Source: Actinobacteria bacterium UBA2279
Lineage (GTDB): Bacteria > Actinomycetota > Coriobacteriia > Anaerosomatales > Anaerosomataceae
DNA length: 64,000 bases
Direction: 5' to 3'
Assembly: GCA_002347365.1 (NCBI GenBank)
Contig: DDWT01000025.1
Location: 42,723-106,722, forward strand
Positions 33,366 through 42,747 of the stretch are shown one piece after another (position 1 is the first letter of the stretch; every line of letters begins with the position of its first letter). The notes below the pieces were generated by a model. It did not search any database, was not told the DNA's origin, and worked only from the letters and a program-made list of their open reading frames with translations. The position numbers and the translations under genes were made by a program.

Positions 33366-33782
33366 ATGGGCCGGAACCGCGCTATCAAACAGTTCGATCC
33401 CCGCAAGACCGGTCAACCGATCGATCTGTTCACCGAACGCGACACACGCCTGCCTGTTGTACTCGAGCTACTCAAAAGCCCATGGCTCCTGCGCGCCTCG
33501 GAGCTCCCCGAACGCCAATCCGGTTCGGGAGGAAAGCACGCTGCCCGAGAAGTGATCGTCGTTTGGAACGGCGCTCGCCGCTGCCCCGCCTCCTTTGTCG
33601 ATGGGAACAAGCGCTTCGTCGTCGATGCACTCATCCAGACCTGGACAGTCGAACGTTCATGGTGGGACCTGCGCCGCCGGGTGAGTCGCCGCTGTTTTCG
33701 CGTGTTGGCCCGCGGTGGTATCTACGACCTCGCATACGACCGACTCGAGCAACAATGGCTGCTCATCGGTATCGTGGACTGA
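33366..33782 (+). CDS. DUF6504 family protein
   Basis: The 138-residue protein has no recognisable catalytic motif. It is basic and rich in Trp and Arg, with sequence such as ASFVDGNKRFVVDAL and VERSWWDLRRRVSRRCFRV. Similar small proteins are encoded with DnaE2/DinB-type translesion polymerases in Actinomycetota and are classed as DUF6504. Here it is the first gene after an SOS promoter and lies 9 bp before the DnaE-type gene, so a role as a polymerase accessory factor in mutagenic repair is a reasonable inference. Start ATG 33366 follows GGAAGG. Confidence 0.8.
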   Translation: MGRNRAIKQFDPRKTGQPIDLFTERDTRLPVVLELLKSPWLLRASELPERQSGSGGKHAAREVIVVWNGARRCPASFVDGNKRFVVDALIQTWTVERSWWDLRRRVSRRCFRVLARGGIYDLAYDRLEQQWLLIGIVD

Positions 33783-33791
33783 GGTGGACCT

Positions 33792-36700
33792 ATGAGCACG
33801 TTCGTCCACCTGCACACGCACTCCCACTTCAGCTTCATGGACGGAGCGGCGGGCATACGCGACCTTGTCGATCGCGCACTCGAGCTTGGAATGCCGTCGC
33901 TTGCGCTCACCGACCACCAGGGTCTTTACGGAGCGATCCGCTTCTACCGCTACGCGAAAGAAGTCGGTCTCCAGCCGATACTCGGTGTCGAAGTAGTAGT
34001 GCAGACCGCCGGGATCGTAGGCGAGGAGGGCGACCTGCCGCCCACCGAACGGGTGCCGATACCCGCTCTTGTCGGTTTCGGCCGAGCCGCCGGACGGGGC
34101 TTTCATCTCACCCTGCTCGTCAAAGACCTCATCGGTTACCGCAACCTGTGCCGGCTGCTTTCCCGCGCGCACGTTCGTAGTGCCGACGAGCCTTCGGTCG
34201 TCACGCTCGGTGATCTAGCACGGCATTCGGAAGGACTTATCGGCCTCTCCGGTTGTCCGAACGGAGAAGTCGGTGCGGCCGTGTTCGCAGGACTCGGTCA
34301 TCGCGCCGTGCAAGCTGCACAACGTCTTGCGCGATGCTTCACACCGGGTGACTTCTACATCGAACTCATGCATCTGCTCACGCCGGACAGCCCTCGTTAT
34401 GTAGCTAGCCTGGTGTCGCTTGCCGAGAGGTGCAGGCTGCCGGTCGTCGCCACCAACAACGTGCACTATGTCCGGCCTAAAGACTTCCGCATGCACGATG
34501 TGCTTGCCTCGGCAGGAGCAAGGACGAGTCTTCCGGGGCCCTATGGGCGCACGAACGCCGAACTGTGGCTCAAGCCTGCCGGCGAGATGCGTCGCTTGTT
34601 CGCGGGTGTCCCTGAAGCGTGTGACGCCACGCTGGAGATCGCCGAGCGCTGCAACCTCGATCTAGGGCTGGGAGAGTTCCATTTCCCGGGCGTGGAGGTG
34701 CCGAAGGGGGAGACGCCTTACTCCGTACTCTCCAAGGCCGCATGGCGCGGACTTGAGGAGCGGTATCGACCCATGACGCCAGAGGCGGTCGCACGCCTTC
34801 AGCACGAGCTCGCCATCATCCAGCAACTCGGTTTCCCGGGCTACTTCCTTGTAGTCAAAGACATCGTGGACTTCGCAAAGAGACGCGGGATCCGCTGCAG
34901 CGGGCGGGGGAGCGCGGGCGACTCCATCGTCACCTACGCGCTCGGTATCACCGACGCAGACCCCATCTCCCACGACCTGCTCTTCGAGCGCTTCCTCAAC
35001 CCTGAGCGGCGTCAGATGCCCGACATCGACGTGGACTTCGATTCGCGCCGCCGGGACGAGGTCATCGCCTACATCTACGAACGCTTCGGGCATGACCACG
35101 TGGCGATGGTGGCCACCGTGAACACGATGACGGCCCGCTCGGCGGTAAGGACCGCGGCACGCGCTTTCGGGCTGCCCATCAACGAAGTGAACGCGCTGTC
35201 GCGCCACCTTCCCTGGGTTAGTGCAAAGCGGCTTCCAGAGGTGCTGGAGACCTACCCTGAGTGCGTGAACCATCCGCTGAAAGATCGTGAGCGCTACGGA
35301 CTCATCGTGGAACTCGCGACCGAACTCGACTCGACCCCGATGCACCTGGGCACGCACCTGGGCGGGTTCATCATCACGCGAGAACCCATCGACTCCTGGA
35401 TGCCGCTGCAGTGGGCTGCCAAAGGTGTGGTCGTCTCGCAGTACGACAAAGACGACATCGAGGCGCTCGGCCTCGTGAAGATGGACATCTTAGGCCTGAG
35501 GATGCACTCGGCCATAAGCGACGCCGTTGAGATGGCGCGCGCACGGGTGGGCGATGACGCGGTGCCCGAGCCTTTCACGATCGAGCCGCGCGACGACCCT
35601 CGCGTCTACGACATGATCGCCTCGGCGGATACCGTGGGTATGTTCCAGCTTGAGAGCAGCGGCCAGCGCAATCTCGCCTCGCGCCTCAAAGAGCGCACGT
35701 TCGAAGACATCATCGCCGCGATATCGCTGTTCAGGCCGGGTCCTTTAGAGGCCGAGATGATCACGCCGTTCATCCGGCGGCGGCACGGCGTGGAGCCGGT
35801 CACGGTACCGCATCCGGCGATGGAGCCGCACCTGACGGACACCTACGGCGTCATCATCTACCAGGAGCAGGTGCTGCGCGTCGCCCAGTCGGTCGCCGGA
35901 TTCACGCTTGCCGAGGCGGACTCGCTGCGCCGCGCGATGACCAAGGGCCGCAGCCGCGAGGAGATGGCGCGCATCCGCACACACTTCCTGGAGCGCGCAT
36001 GCGGTCTGGGAGTCGAGCGTGCGGTGGCCGAGGAAGTCTTTCGGCAGCTCGAGGGCTTCGCCGCATACGGCTTTTGCAAGGCGCATGCGGCGTGCTTCGC
36101 CGTCGTCAGCTACGCCAGCGCGTGGCTGCGCACCTACTATCCGGCCGAATTCACGGCCGCGATCATGAACAACGAGCCGATGGGCTTCTACAGTCCCCGG
36201 CTCGTCCTCAACGACGCGCGCAGACACGGTACCCACGTGCTTGCGCCGCACGTCAACGCCTCCTCGGCGGAGTTCACGGTGGAAGACGAAGGGGCCTCGA
36301 TACGCGTCGGGCTCAAAGACCTCCTCCACATGACCTCGCGCCTGCTCGATACGATGGCCGCCGAGCGGGACGTGCGCCCGTTTTCCGACCTCGCGGACTT
36401 CTTGCGCAGGACGCGCGCCGAGGAGCCAGCCGCCAGAAGCCTCATACGCGTAGGGGCTCTCGACGGACTGGGGGTGACCGATGCCGGGTGGCCGCCCACG
36501 CGCGACGAGATGCTCGCGCTGCTGCCCGAGCTCAAGGCGGTCATCGCCAGACAGGGCGTGGCCGGTGACGACACGTTGCTGATCGCACCTGCGCGTGCGC
36601 GGGAGCGTGACGACACCGGCCACGTCTCAGGCTGGAGCGCGGCGAGGCGACTGGGGGCGGAGCTGGAGCTTCTCGGCCTCTCGATCACCGCACACCCGCT

Positions 36701-37169
36701 GGAGTTCGCGACGGAGGATCTCGAAGCGCGCGGCGTGACGTGGGCGCGTGACCTTCGCGCGCTGCCGGACCGCACACGCGTGCGTGTGACCGGTGTACGC
36801 GAGCGGGCGCAAACGCCCCGGACCCGCTCGGGAAAACGCACGTGCTTCCTGACGCTGGAGGACCCCACCGGACTTCTCGATGTCGTCGTCTTCGAAGACG
36901 CGCTCAACCGGGCGGGGGAGACCATCGTCAAGCACCGGGCGTACCTGGTGGACGGCATCCTGCAGAACAATCACGAGCGGGGACTGGCGATCGTCGCCGA
37001 GAAGGTCTCGCCCTACATCATCCGAACGGGTGACGGCGAGAACGTCCGGCTGCGTCGGGGTGTAGGACTTGGGCCGATGGGACCCACGCGGCCCGGCGTG
37101 GGCGCGCCGGAAGAGGAGTCCTGGGAGGCTGCGGAGGCTGGTACGGTCTACTCGGCGGGTACCTCGTAG
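33792..37169 (+). CDS. dnaE: SOS-linked DnaE-type DNA polymerase III alpha subunit (DnaE2-like)
   Basis: The 1125-residue protein has an N-terminal PHP domain with VHLHTHSHFSFMDG and LALTDHQGLYG, the palm with PDIDVDFD (catalytic Asp 411 and 413), finger sequences, a helix-hairpin-helix region and a C-terminal OB fold (about 990-1070). It is shorter than most replicative DnaE1 proteins. The SOS promoter and DUF6504 partner point to an inducible, possibly error-prone DnaE2/ImuC-like enzyme. No imuB gene is present; a classical dinB lies convergently downstream. Its last 22 bases overlap the 3' end of the lipoprotein gene. Confidence 0.9.
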   Translation: MSTFVHLHTHSHFSFMDGAAGIRDLVDRALELGMPSLALTDHQGLYGAIRFYRYAKEVGLQPILGVEVVVQTAGIVGEEGDLPPTERVPIPALVGFGRAAGRGFHLTLLVKDLIGYRNLCRLLSRAHVRSADEPSVVTLGDLARHSEGLIGLSGCPNGEVGAAVFAGLGHRAVQAAQRLARCFTPGDFYIELMHLLTPDSPRYVASLVSLAERCRLPVVATNNVHYVRPKDFRMHDVLASAGARTSLPGPYGRTNAELWLKPAGEMRRLFAGVPEACDATLEIAERCNLDLGLGEFHFPGVEVPKGETPYSVLSKAAWRGLEERYRPMTPEAVARLQHELAIIQQLGFPGYFLVVKDIVDFAKRRGIRCSGRGSAGDSIVTYALGITDADPISHDLLFERFLNPERRQMPDIDVDFDSRRRDEVIAYIYERFGHDHVAMVATVNTMTARSAVRTAARAFGLPINEVNALSRHLPWVSAKRLPEVLETYPECVNHPLKDRERYGLIVELATELDSTPMHLGTHLGGFIITREPIDSWMPLQWAAKGVVVSQYDKDDIEALGLVKMDILGLRMHSAISDAVEMARARVGDDAVPEPFTIEPRDDPRVYDMIASADTVGMFQLESSGQRNLASRLKERTFEDIIAAISLFRPGPLEAEMITPFIRRRHGVEPVTVPHPAMEPHLTDTYGVIIYQEQVLRVAQSVAGFTLAEADSLRRAMTKGRSREEMARIRTHFLERACGLGVERAVAEEVFRQLEGFAAYGFCKAHAACFAVVSYASAWLRTYYPAEFTAAIMNNEPMGFYSPRLVLNDARRHGTHVLAPHVNASSAEFTVEDEGASIRVGLKDLLHMTSRLLDTMAAERDVRPFSDLADFLRRTRAEEPAARSLIRVGALDGLGVTDAGWPPTRDEMLALLPELKAVIARQGVAGDDTLLIAPARARERDDTGHVSGWSAARRLGAELELLGLSITAHPLEFATEDLEARGVTWARDLRALPDRTRVRVTGVRERAQTPRTRSGKRTCFLTLEDPTGLLDVVVFEDALNRAGETIVKHRAYLVDGILQNNHERGLAIVAEKVSPYIIRTGDGENVRLRRGVGLGPMGPTRPGVGAPEEESWEAAEAGTVYSAGTS

Positions 37170-37591
37170 ACGTCGTCAGCGATGATCTCCGGACCTGCCA
37201 TGCGGATCGAGACACCGTCACTCATCACGCCGTCAGCGACGACGAGCTTGCCCTCGAGCGAGCATGCGGAGGTGTCGAGCTCACCCATGTTCGCGATGAC
37301 GGCGACGACAGGTGAACCTTCCGGCACCTCGCCCGGCTCGACGTCATACAGCGCCCAGAACCCGCCCTCGAGCTCGCTGTAACCGAGAACGCCCACTGCA
37401 CGAGAACGCCCTTCAGCCAGATCCGTCACCCCCACAGCGAACGACTCCCGGGCGTCGCCGGCAACTTCGCCTGCTCCGGTGTCAGCGATGGCCGGTTCAT
37501 CCACGGGTGTCGTATCACTCTGACAGCCACTCACGAGGCCGGCCACGAGCGCCATCCCCAAAAGCACGGCCGCAGTCCTACTCTTCTTCAT
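37148..37591 (-). CDS. Small predicted lipoprotein of unknown function
   Basis: From ATG 37591 the 147-residue protein begins with a lipoprotein signal peptide: MKKSRTAAVLLGMALV, then the lipobox LVSGC, so the mature protein should start at that cysteine and be anchored to the outer face of the membrane. The mature part is acidic with a Thr/Asp/Ala-rich linker and ends in short beta-type segments (SPVVAVIANMG, KLVVADGVM) resembling a single small domain. The start lies inside the 3' end of dinB, so the two may be co-transcribed. Function is unknown. Confidence 0.75.
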   Translation of the reverse strand: MKKSRTAAVLLGMALVAGLVSGCQSDTTPVDEPAIADTGAGEVAGDARESFAVGVTDLAEGRSRAVGVLGYSELEGGFWALYDVEPGEVPEGSPVVAVIANMGELDTSACSLEGKLVVADGVMSDGVSIRMAGPEIIADDVYEVPAE

Positions 37592-38807
37592 CATCCGCCC
37601 CCTCGACATCTTCGCCTCTACGCAGACCACGTACCCCGAAACCGAGAGCATCATCCCCAAAACGCTCCCGGATACGATCCACTCCCTCGGCCAGTGCGCG
37701 ATCGTGCGATCTGTCGGCAGCCTCCGGGTCATCCAGCAGGCCGAGCTGCAGTGCGGCCTGCCCGAAGCCGCTGACACCGAAGCCGAGCAGCCTGAGCCCC
37801 GCGCCGGGAGTCCATACCTCGGAGAGCAGAGTCGTTGCGACAGGGAGGATATCGGATTCGATATCCGCGGCGACAGGTACGGTCCGACTCACGGTCTGGG
37901 TGCTGAAATCCGCATACCGCAACTTCACGGTGAACGTACGACCGGCGAGCCCATGCCGACGCAAACGCCTGGCCACACGCTCAACCAGCCTGCGCAACTC
38001 CGCCTCAACGTCCTCGCGTGTGCGGATATCGGTCCTGAAGGTGTGTTCCGCCGAGACGGACTTGCGACTACTGTCTGCAGCAACGGGGCGTAGGTCTATT
38101 CCCCTGGCTCGCCGTACAAGGTCAGGACCTCCGGAGCCGAACAGCTGTATCGCCGAACGCTCGTCGAGTGCGGCGAGCTCGCCAAGGGTCCTGACCGCCA
38201 CGCCGCGCAATCGGTCCCTGGTTGCCCGCCCGATCCCCGGCAGTGCGGTCACAGGCAGCGACGCGAGGAAGGCTGCCTCTTGCCCGGGTCGAACGACCGT
38301 CAGCCCACGGGGCTTCTGCGCATCCGAGGCGATCTTCGCGACTGTCTTCCCGGAAGCGATGCCGATCGAGCACGTCACGCCGAGTCCGGTGACTCTTCGC
38401 TGAATCTCCTTCGCGACAGCGACCGGGTCTGTACCATGTTCGCCCGGAGTGACATCCAGGTACGCCTCATCGATAGACGTCGGCTGCACATACGGGGTCT
38501 CGTCTCGCATGATCTCGCGTACCGCCCGCGACATCTCCTCGTATCGCGAGAAGTTGGGTGAAGCCCAGACTGCGTCGGGACACAAGCGCGCCGCACGTGC
38601 TGCGGGCATGGCGGAGTGCACGCCGAACACGCGTGCCTCGTAGCTGGCAGTCGATACAACACCCCGGCCGTCGCGAGAACCTCCCACGATAACGGGCCTG
38701 CCCCGCCACTCCGGGTGGTCGAGCTGTTCCACCGAAGCGAAGAAGGCGTCCATGTCCACGTGCATGATCGCGGGTCCTGACCACACATTGTCGGCTGAGG
38801 TATTCAT
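37578..38807 (-). CDS. dinB: DNA polymerase IV (Y-family translesion polymerase)
   Basis: DinB copies past lesions with low fidelity. The 409-residue protein has the catalytic motifs IMHVDMDAFFASVEQ and SIDEAYLDVTP, the helix-hairpin-helix LPGIGRATRDRLRG, and the little-finger domain around residues 240-350. The acidic C-terminal tail carries no obvious clamp-binding motif, although an internal one could exist. No SOS box is visible in the 79 bp separating it from the divergent nfo gene. It converges with the DnaE-type polymerase gene, making a local translesion cluster. Confidence 0.95.
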   Translation of the reverse strand: MNTSADNVWSGPAIMHVDMDAFFASVEQLDHPEWRGRPVIVGGSRDGRGVVSTASYEARVFGVHSAMPAARAARLCPDAVWASPNFSRYEEMSRAVREIMRDETPYVQPTSIDEAYLDVTPGEHGTDPVAVAKEIQRRVTGLGVTCSIGIASGKTVAKIASDAQKPRGLTVVRPGQEAAFLASLPVTALPGIGRATRDRLRGVAVRTLGELAALDERSAIQLFGSGGPDLVRRARGIDLRPVAADSSRKSVSAEHTFRTDIRTREDVEAELRRLVERVARRLRRHGLAGRTFTVKLRYADFSTQTVSRTVPVAADIESDILPVATTLLSEVWTPGAGLRLLGFGVSGFGQAALQLGLLDDPEAADRSHDRALAEGVDRIRERFGDDALGFGVRGLRRGEDVEGADDEEE

Positions 38808-38886
38808 CTGCCCAGTCTAATGCGGGCTGGTTGCGGCCACCATACGACCGCTACACTGCTTGCAGGAACCTGACGAAAGGTCACGC

Positions 38887-39753
38887 ATGCTGATAGGCGC
38901 TCATGTGGGTGTTGCAGGCGGGTACCCTCAGGCCCTGCAGTACGCGGTAGATGTGGGTGCTGAATGCGCGCAGATCTTCGCCAAGAGCCCGCGTCAATGG
39001 CACGCTCCCGCATTCAAGTCGGATGTGGCAGACGCGTTCAAGGCCGCCCGTGAGTCGCTCGCGTTCGGTCCCGTGCTGACGCACACGGCCTATCTCATCA
39101 ACCTGGCGTCGGTCGATCCGTTGCTGCTGGCCAAGTCGGTCAACGCGCTTGCCGACGAACTCGAGCGGGCCTCTCTTCTCGGCGCCGATGCTGTCATCAC
39201 GCATATCGGTACGACCGGAGGTACCGATGTCGAAAAGACCGCTCTCCGCGTGGCTACAGCGATCGCGCAGGCATTCGCTCTGGCTGGCCCTATCGGTACG
39301 CGGCTCCTGCTTGAGAACACGGCTGGTGCAGGGACGACGTTCGGCAACGGTCCGGAGGAGATAGGCTCCGTTCTTCACGCACTGCCAGGCGACCTGAAGG
39401 GGCGCGTTGGCATCTGCATCGACACCTGTCACGCACATGCGGCGGGATACGACCTGTCCCTTCCTACGGGGTGGGAGTCCCTGGTCGATGCGTTCGACTC
39501 CTACTGCGGCGGCGACGCGATCGGTGCGGTTCACATGAACGACTGTGCGTTTCCTGCCGGGGCGCATCGCGATAGACATGCCTGGATCGGAGACGGGACG
39601 ATCGGCTACGCCGGTTTTGCGGCCATCATATGCGACCAACGTCTACGCGACATACCCGCCGTGACCGAGATGCCAGGTGAGACGCCGGAGAAGGACGCCG
39701 AGAACATCAGGCGTTTGCGCCGTTTGCGCGACGCGTGTTCGGAACGCGCATGA
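38887..39753 (+). CDS. nfo: Endonuclease IV
   Basis: Nfo cleaves DNA 5' of abasic sites in base excision repair. From ATG 38887 (after GAAAGG) the 288-residue TIM barrel has the trinuclear zinc ligands in HTAYLINLAS, ENTAGAGTTFG, DTCHAHAAGYD, HMNDC, HRDRHAWIGDG and VTEMPGE. It is divergent from dinB. The 3' end overlaps the 3' end of the DEDDh/GIY-YIG gene on the other strand by 47 bp. Confidence 0.96.
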   Translation: MLIGAHVGVAGGYPQALQYAVDVGAECAQIFAKSPRQWHAPAFKSDVADAFKAARESLAFGPVLTHTAYLINLASVDPLLLAKSVNALADELERASLLGADAVITHIGTTGGTDVEKTALRVATAIAQAFALAGPIGTRLLLENTAGAGTTFGNGPEEIGSVLHALPGDLKGRVGICIDTCHAHAAGYDLSLPTGWESLVDAFDSYCGGDAIGAVHMNDCAFPAGAHRDRHAWIGDGTIGYAGFAAIICDQRLRDIPAVTEMPGETPEKDAENIRRLRRLRDACSERA

Positions 39754-41404
39754 AACGGCGCGCGGCCGCGACGACCTTGTGAGCCAAGTCGTCCGCATCG
39801 CCCGTGAAGCGCACCTCTGAGGGGGCGTTCTGCTCCCGGTATGTGTGGATCAAGAAGATGTCACGGAGTTGTCGTGGGGTCAGGGTGTCGCTGTCCGGAT
39901 CGGCCGCCGGGCTCTCGTAAGCGCGTCGTATCGAACTTGTCACCGCCTGCTCCCACTCGTCGGAGCCCAAGTGGTCCTTCGGTACCCGCATGGTCCGCAT
40001 AAGGTAACCGAAGCGCACGAGGTGCAGTGCGAGAGCCCGCTCGTTGCCCTCGATGATGACCATGCCCGGGGTGGCCGCCGCCTCTCGGACGATCCTCAGG
40101 GCAGACATCGTACGGTCAACAGCGCGAAGCGCGTCGCGATACCCGATCGCATCCTCGTAACGCTGCTCCGCCGCAGACGCCTCCCGGAGCGTCTGCAATG
40201 CTGACCGGAACTGCTCCGCGCCGCCATCGAATGAGGCGAGCGCAGCCGCCACACGCTTTTGGTATTCGGCAACGGTAAGGCCTCCGTCGCATGGATGCGG
40301 ACAGGACCCATCGGAGCGCCTGGGACAGAGCCGCGACCGTCCAGCTTCATCGAGCCGTCGAGTACATGCTCGAAGTCCATAGTGAGCGCGAAGTGCGTCA
40401 ACCAGTGTCGTCGCGGCCCAGACATTGGTGAGAGGCCCGATCGTGGTCCCGGTGGCATACCGCCGATTGGTCACACGAAGTCGCGGAAAGCGCGATGCGG
40501 TGTCCACATGCAGGTAGACAACACTGCGGCCTCGCTCGTGATCTTTGTCGAGCCGGGGATGGTACCGCAGCGAGAGGCGGCTCTCGAGCAACTGCGCGTC
40601 CAACTGTGAGGCGCACATGATGTGGTCGACCTTGGCGGTCAGCACGGCGGGGTGGTTCGAGGTCTGGTCGACGGGAGCGTAGAAGTAGCTTCGCACCCGT
40701 GTCCGCAGACTCTTCGCTCGGCCGACATGCAAGACCGAACCTGCCGCATCACGCATGACGTAGACCCCTGGAGCATCGGGCAGATCGGTCGCGAGCACCA
40801 ACTTGCGCGCGAGATCTCCTTGAAGCGCGAGTCCTGAGAACCGTGCGACATCGCCGGCCGTCGAGATCCCGCGTTCCACAAGCTCCGCGAGCATCAGGCA
40901 CCACACCTCTGCGGTCGCCATCGCATCGGTCGTTGCCCGGTGGTCCGGTACCGTTTCGACCTGGTACGCCAGAGCGAGTGCACGCAGGTTGTGCCGTTCA
41001 AGTTCCGGGTGCAAACGACGCGCGAGTACGAGGGTATCAAGAACCGGACGAGGAAAGGGGATGCCCCATGCCCGCTCCGCCTCGTAGTCGAGAAAGCCCA
41101 GGTCGAAGCGATGGTTGTGGGCAATGAGCACCGACTCACCCACGAATTCCCGGAAGCGACGCATCACTGTCGTCACATCCGGGGCATCCGCCACCATCGA
41201 ATCATCGATGCCGGTGAGATGCTTGATCGCCGGCGGGATCGGCTCTGATGCCCGAACGAGCTCGCCGAAGCGTCCGACGATGTTGCCCGCCATGATGTGA
41301 ACGGCACCGATCTCGATGATGCCGTTCGTTCCCGGTCGACAACCGGTGGTCTCGATATCGACGGTTACGAAGCTGCCGTCACTGAGAGGAGTGCCTGCGA
41401 GCAT
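39707..41404 (-). CDS. DEDDh exonuclease fused to UvrC-like GIY-YIG nuclease
   Basis: The 565-residue protein joins two repair nuclease domains. Residues 1-180 form a DnaQ-like 3'-5' exonuclease with FVTVDIETTGCRPG, a central HNHRFDLGFLDYE and the final DHRATTDAMA, so all DEDDh positions appear present. Residues 205-300 form a GIY-YIG domain (APGVYVMRDAAGSVLHVGRAKSLRTRV) as in UvrC and Cho, followed by a UvrC-like helical region. Such fusions are known in Actinomycetota and resemble a Cho-type excision nuclease. It sits beside nfo and the polymerases; no SOS box was seen at its start. Confidence 0.88.
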   Translation of the reverse strand: MLAGTPLSDGSFVTVDIETTGCRPGTNGIIEIGAVHIMAGNIVGRFGELVRASEPIPPAIKHLTGIDDSMVADAPDVTTVMRRFREFVGESVLIAHNHRFDLGFLDYEAERAWGIPFPRPVLDTLVLARRLHPELERHNLRALALAYQVETVPDHRATTDAMATAEVWCLMLAELVERGISTAGDVARFSGLALQGDLARKLVLATDLPDAPGVYVMRDAAGSVLHVGRAKSLRTRVRSYFYAPVDQTSNHPAVLTAKVDHIMCASQLDAQLLESRLSLRYHPRLDKDHERGRSVVYLHVDTASRFPRLRVTNRRYATGTTIGPLTNVWAATTLVDALRAHYGLRACTRRLDEAGRSRLCPRRSDGSCPHPCDGGLTVAEYQKRVAAALASFDGGAEQFRSALQTLREASAAEQRYEDAIGYRDALRAVDRTMSALRIVREAAATPGMVIIEGNERALALHLVRFGYLMRTMRVPKDHLGSDEWEQAVTSSIRRAYESPAADPDSDTLTPRQLRDIFLIHTYREQNAPSEVRFTGDADDLAHKVVAAARRFMRVPNTRRANGANA

Positions 41405-41565
41405 GTCATGCCAGTCGCTAGAGGGTGTTTGTCGCGTACAATGCTAGCATGGGCCGTTGAACCTGGGCATGTGTTGCCCGTCACGGTTGCGGCTCGTAGC
41501 ATATGGTTGTGTAGATCTGACTGACGTTCTCTCTCGTCCTACTCGACCGTGAAGGTGGATGTGAC

Positions 41566-42669
41566 ATGGCGTTCTTCCTGGTTGACCGCAACCGTGATGA
41601 CGGTTCGCTGAGGCTACTGTCTGCCAATCCGTTCCCGACTCGAGAGGACGCGCTAACCGCCCTCCCTGGACTCATGGCCTCGCATGACAGCGGCTCACAC
41701 GACGTGTTCGTATGCGATCTTGATACCGCTACACCGGTTCTGTTCGTGCCGCAACCTCCGTCTCCCACCGAGGTCATCGCGTCTGCCCCGGATCAGTCGC
41801 AGATCGAAGAACCGCTGACCCTTGAAGCGGAGCCTACTGCAGGGGTATGGGAGACACCGGCCCCGGCAGAGGCAGAGCTCGAGACCGCCCTCACCGATGA
41901 AGCCGCAGAGGGGATGGAGTTGGCGGATGCGTTGCGGCGTGCCGCCACGTCGATGGAGTCGGAAGGCATCGTCGCACCTGAACCCATTCTGCCTGTCCCT
42001 GTCGTTGAAGAGCCGGTCACCGACAAGGTTGACGACGAGGTCACGGAGACAGAAGCACCCCTCCTCACGGACGCGGAAGACTCCGATGAGGTGGCGATCG
42101 ATGAGGCTGCCGAGGAATCTGTCGCTGGTCTACCCACCTTCGAGGAAGACCTTGCTAGCACGATCGCATCGCTCGGCGTTGAGATCCCCGTTGAGGAAGC
42201 CGCCACTCCCGACAAGCCCGCCGAGACGACCGCCACCACGGAATGGCCGTGGGCCAATGTCGAACCCGTAGACGATGTCGAGACGCTTACACAGCCCGAG
42301 GAGGCTGCCCTGGCTGCCGGTCCACTTGAGGAGGAGTTCGTACCTCGTCCTGTGATCATGGGTGACTACGGCGATACCGCTATCTCAGAGGACACCGCCG
42401 AAGTGGCACCGGTTGAGGAAGTCCCTGAACCGGAGCCGGTGGTCGAACCGATCGAGGCACAGACCGTTGAGACCGAGCCGGTGGAGATTCCGGTGCCAAC
42501 ACTTGCCGAGGAGCTTGCAGCGGTGGAGACGGCGCCCGCTGCCTACGAGCCAGGCGAGTTGGAACTCGGTGAGTACTCGTGCGATGACTGCGTCTACGCG
42601 AACACCTGTCCGAAGGCCGGGACGAGCAATCCGGCTGAATGCGGCAGTTTCCAGTGGAAATCTCTCTAA
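41566..42669 (+). CDS. Large acidic protein of unknown function with C-terminal cysteine motif
   Basis: I do not recognise this 367-residue protein. The first 70 residues look like a folded module (MAFFLVDRNRDDGSLRLLSA). Residues 70-330 are low-complexity and extremely acidic, dominated by Glu, Ala, Pro, Val and Thr, and are probably disordered. The last 35 residues hold C-x2-C-x5-C-x10-C, which could bind zinc or an Fe-S cluster. There is no signal peptide or membrane helix. The organisation suggests two end modules tethered by a flexible linker. It is upstream of the ChlI-ChlD gene on the same strand. Confidence 0.75.
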   Translation: MAFFLVDRNRDDGSLRLLSANPFPTREDALTALPGLMASHDSGSHDVFVCDLDTATPVLFVPQPPSPTEVIASAPDQSQIEEPLTLEAEPTAGVWETPAPAEAELETALTDEAAEGMELADALRRAATSMESEGIVAPEPILPVPVVEEPVTDKVDDEVTETEAPLLTDAEDSDEVAIDEAAEESVAGLPTFEEDLASTIASLGVEIPVEEAATPDKPAETTATTEWPWANVEPVDDVETLTQPEEAALAAGPLEEEFVPRPVIMGDYGDTAISEDTAEVAPVEEVPEPEPVVEPIEAQTVETEPVEIPVPTLAEELAAVETAPAAYEPGELELGEYSCDDCVYANTCPKAGTSNPAECGSFQWKSL

Positions 42670-42697
42670 CCCCAAAGTATTGATGACACGCATGGCC

Positions 42698-42719
42698 CGT
42701 CTACCATATAGTGTAGACG
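42698..42719. promoter_or_regulatory. Operator-like inverted repeat before the chelatase gene
   Basis: CGTCTAC (42698-42704) and GTAGACG (42713-42719) form 7-bp perfect arms around CATATAGT, which contains a -10-like TATAGT. It lies 28 bp before the ATG. A repressor site overlapping a promoter is plausible; TTGATG at 42680-42685 is spaced somewhat far for a -35 box. Confidence 0.45.
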
Positions 42720-42747
42720 CGTGATCTTGTCTCTCGGAGGGCACCTG

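Noticed and set aside
38808..38886. SOS box in the dinB-nfo divergent region
   Set aside because: No CGAAC-N4-GTTCG or close variant was found in these 79 bp.
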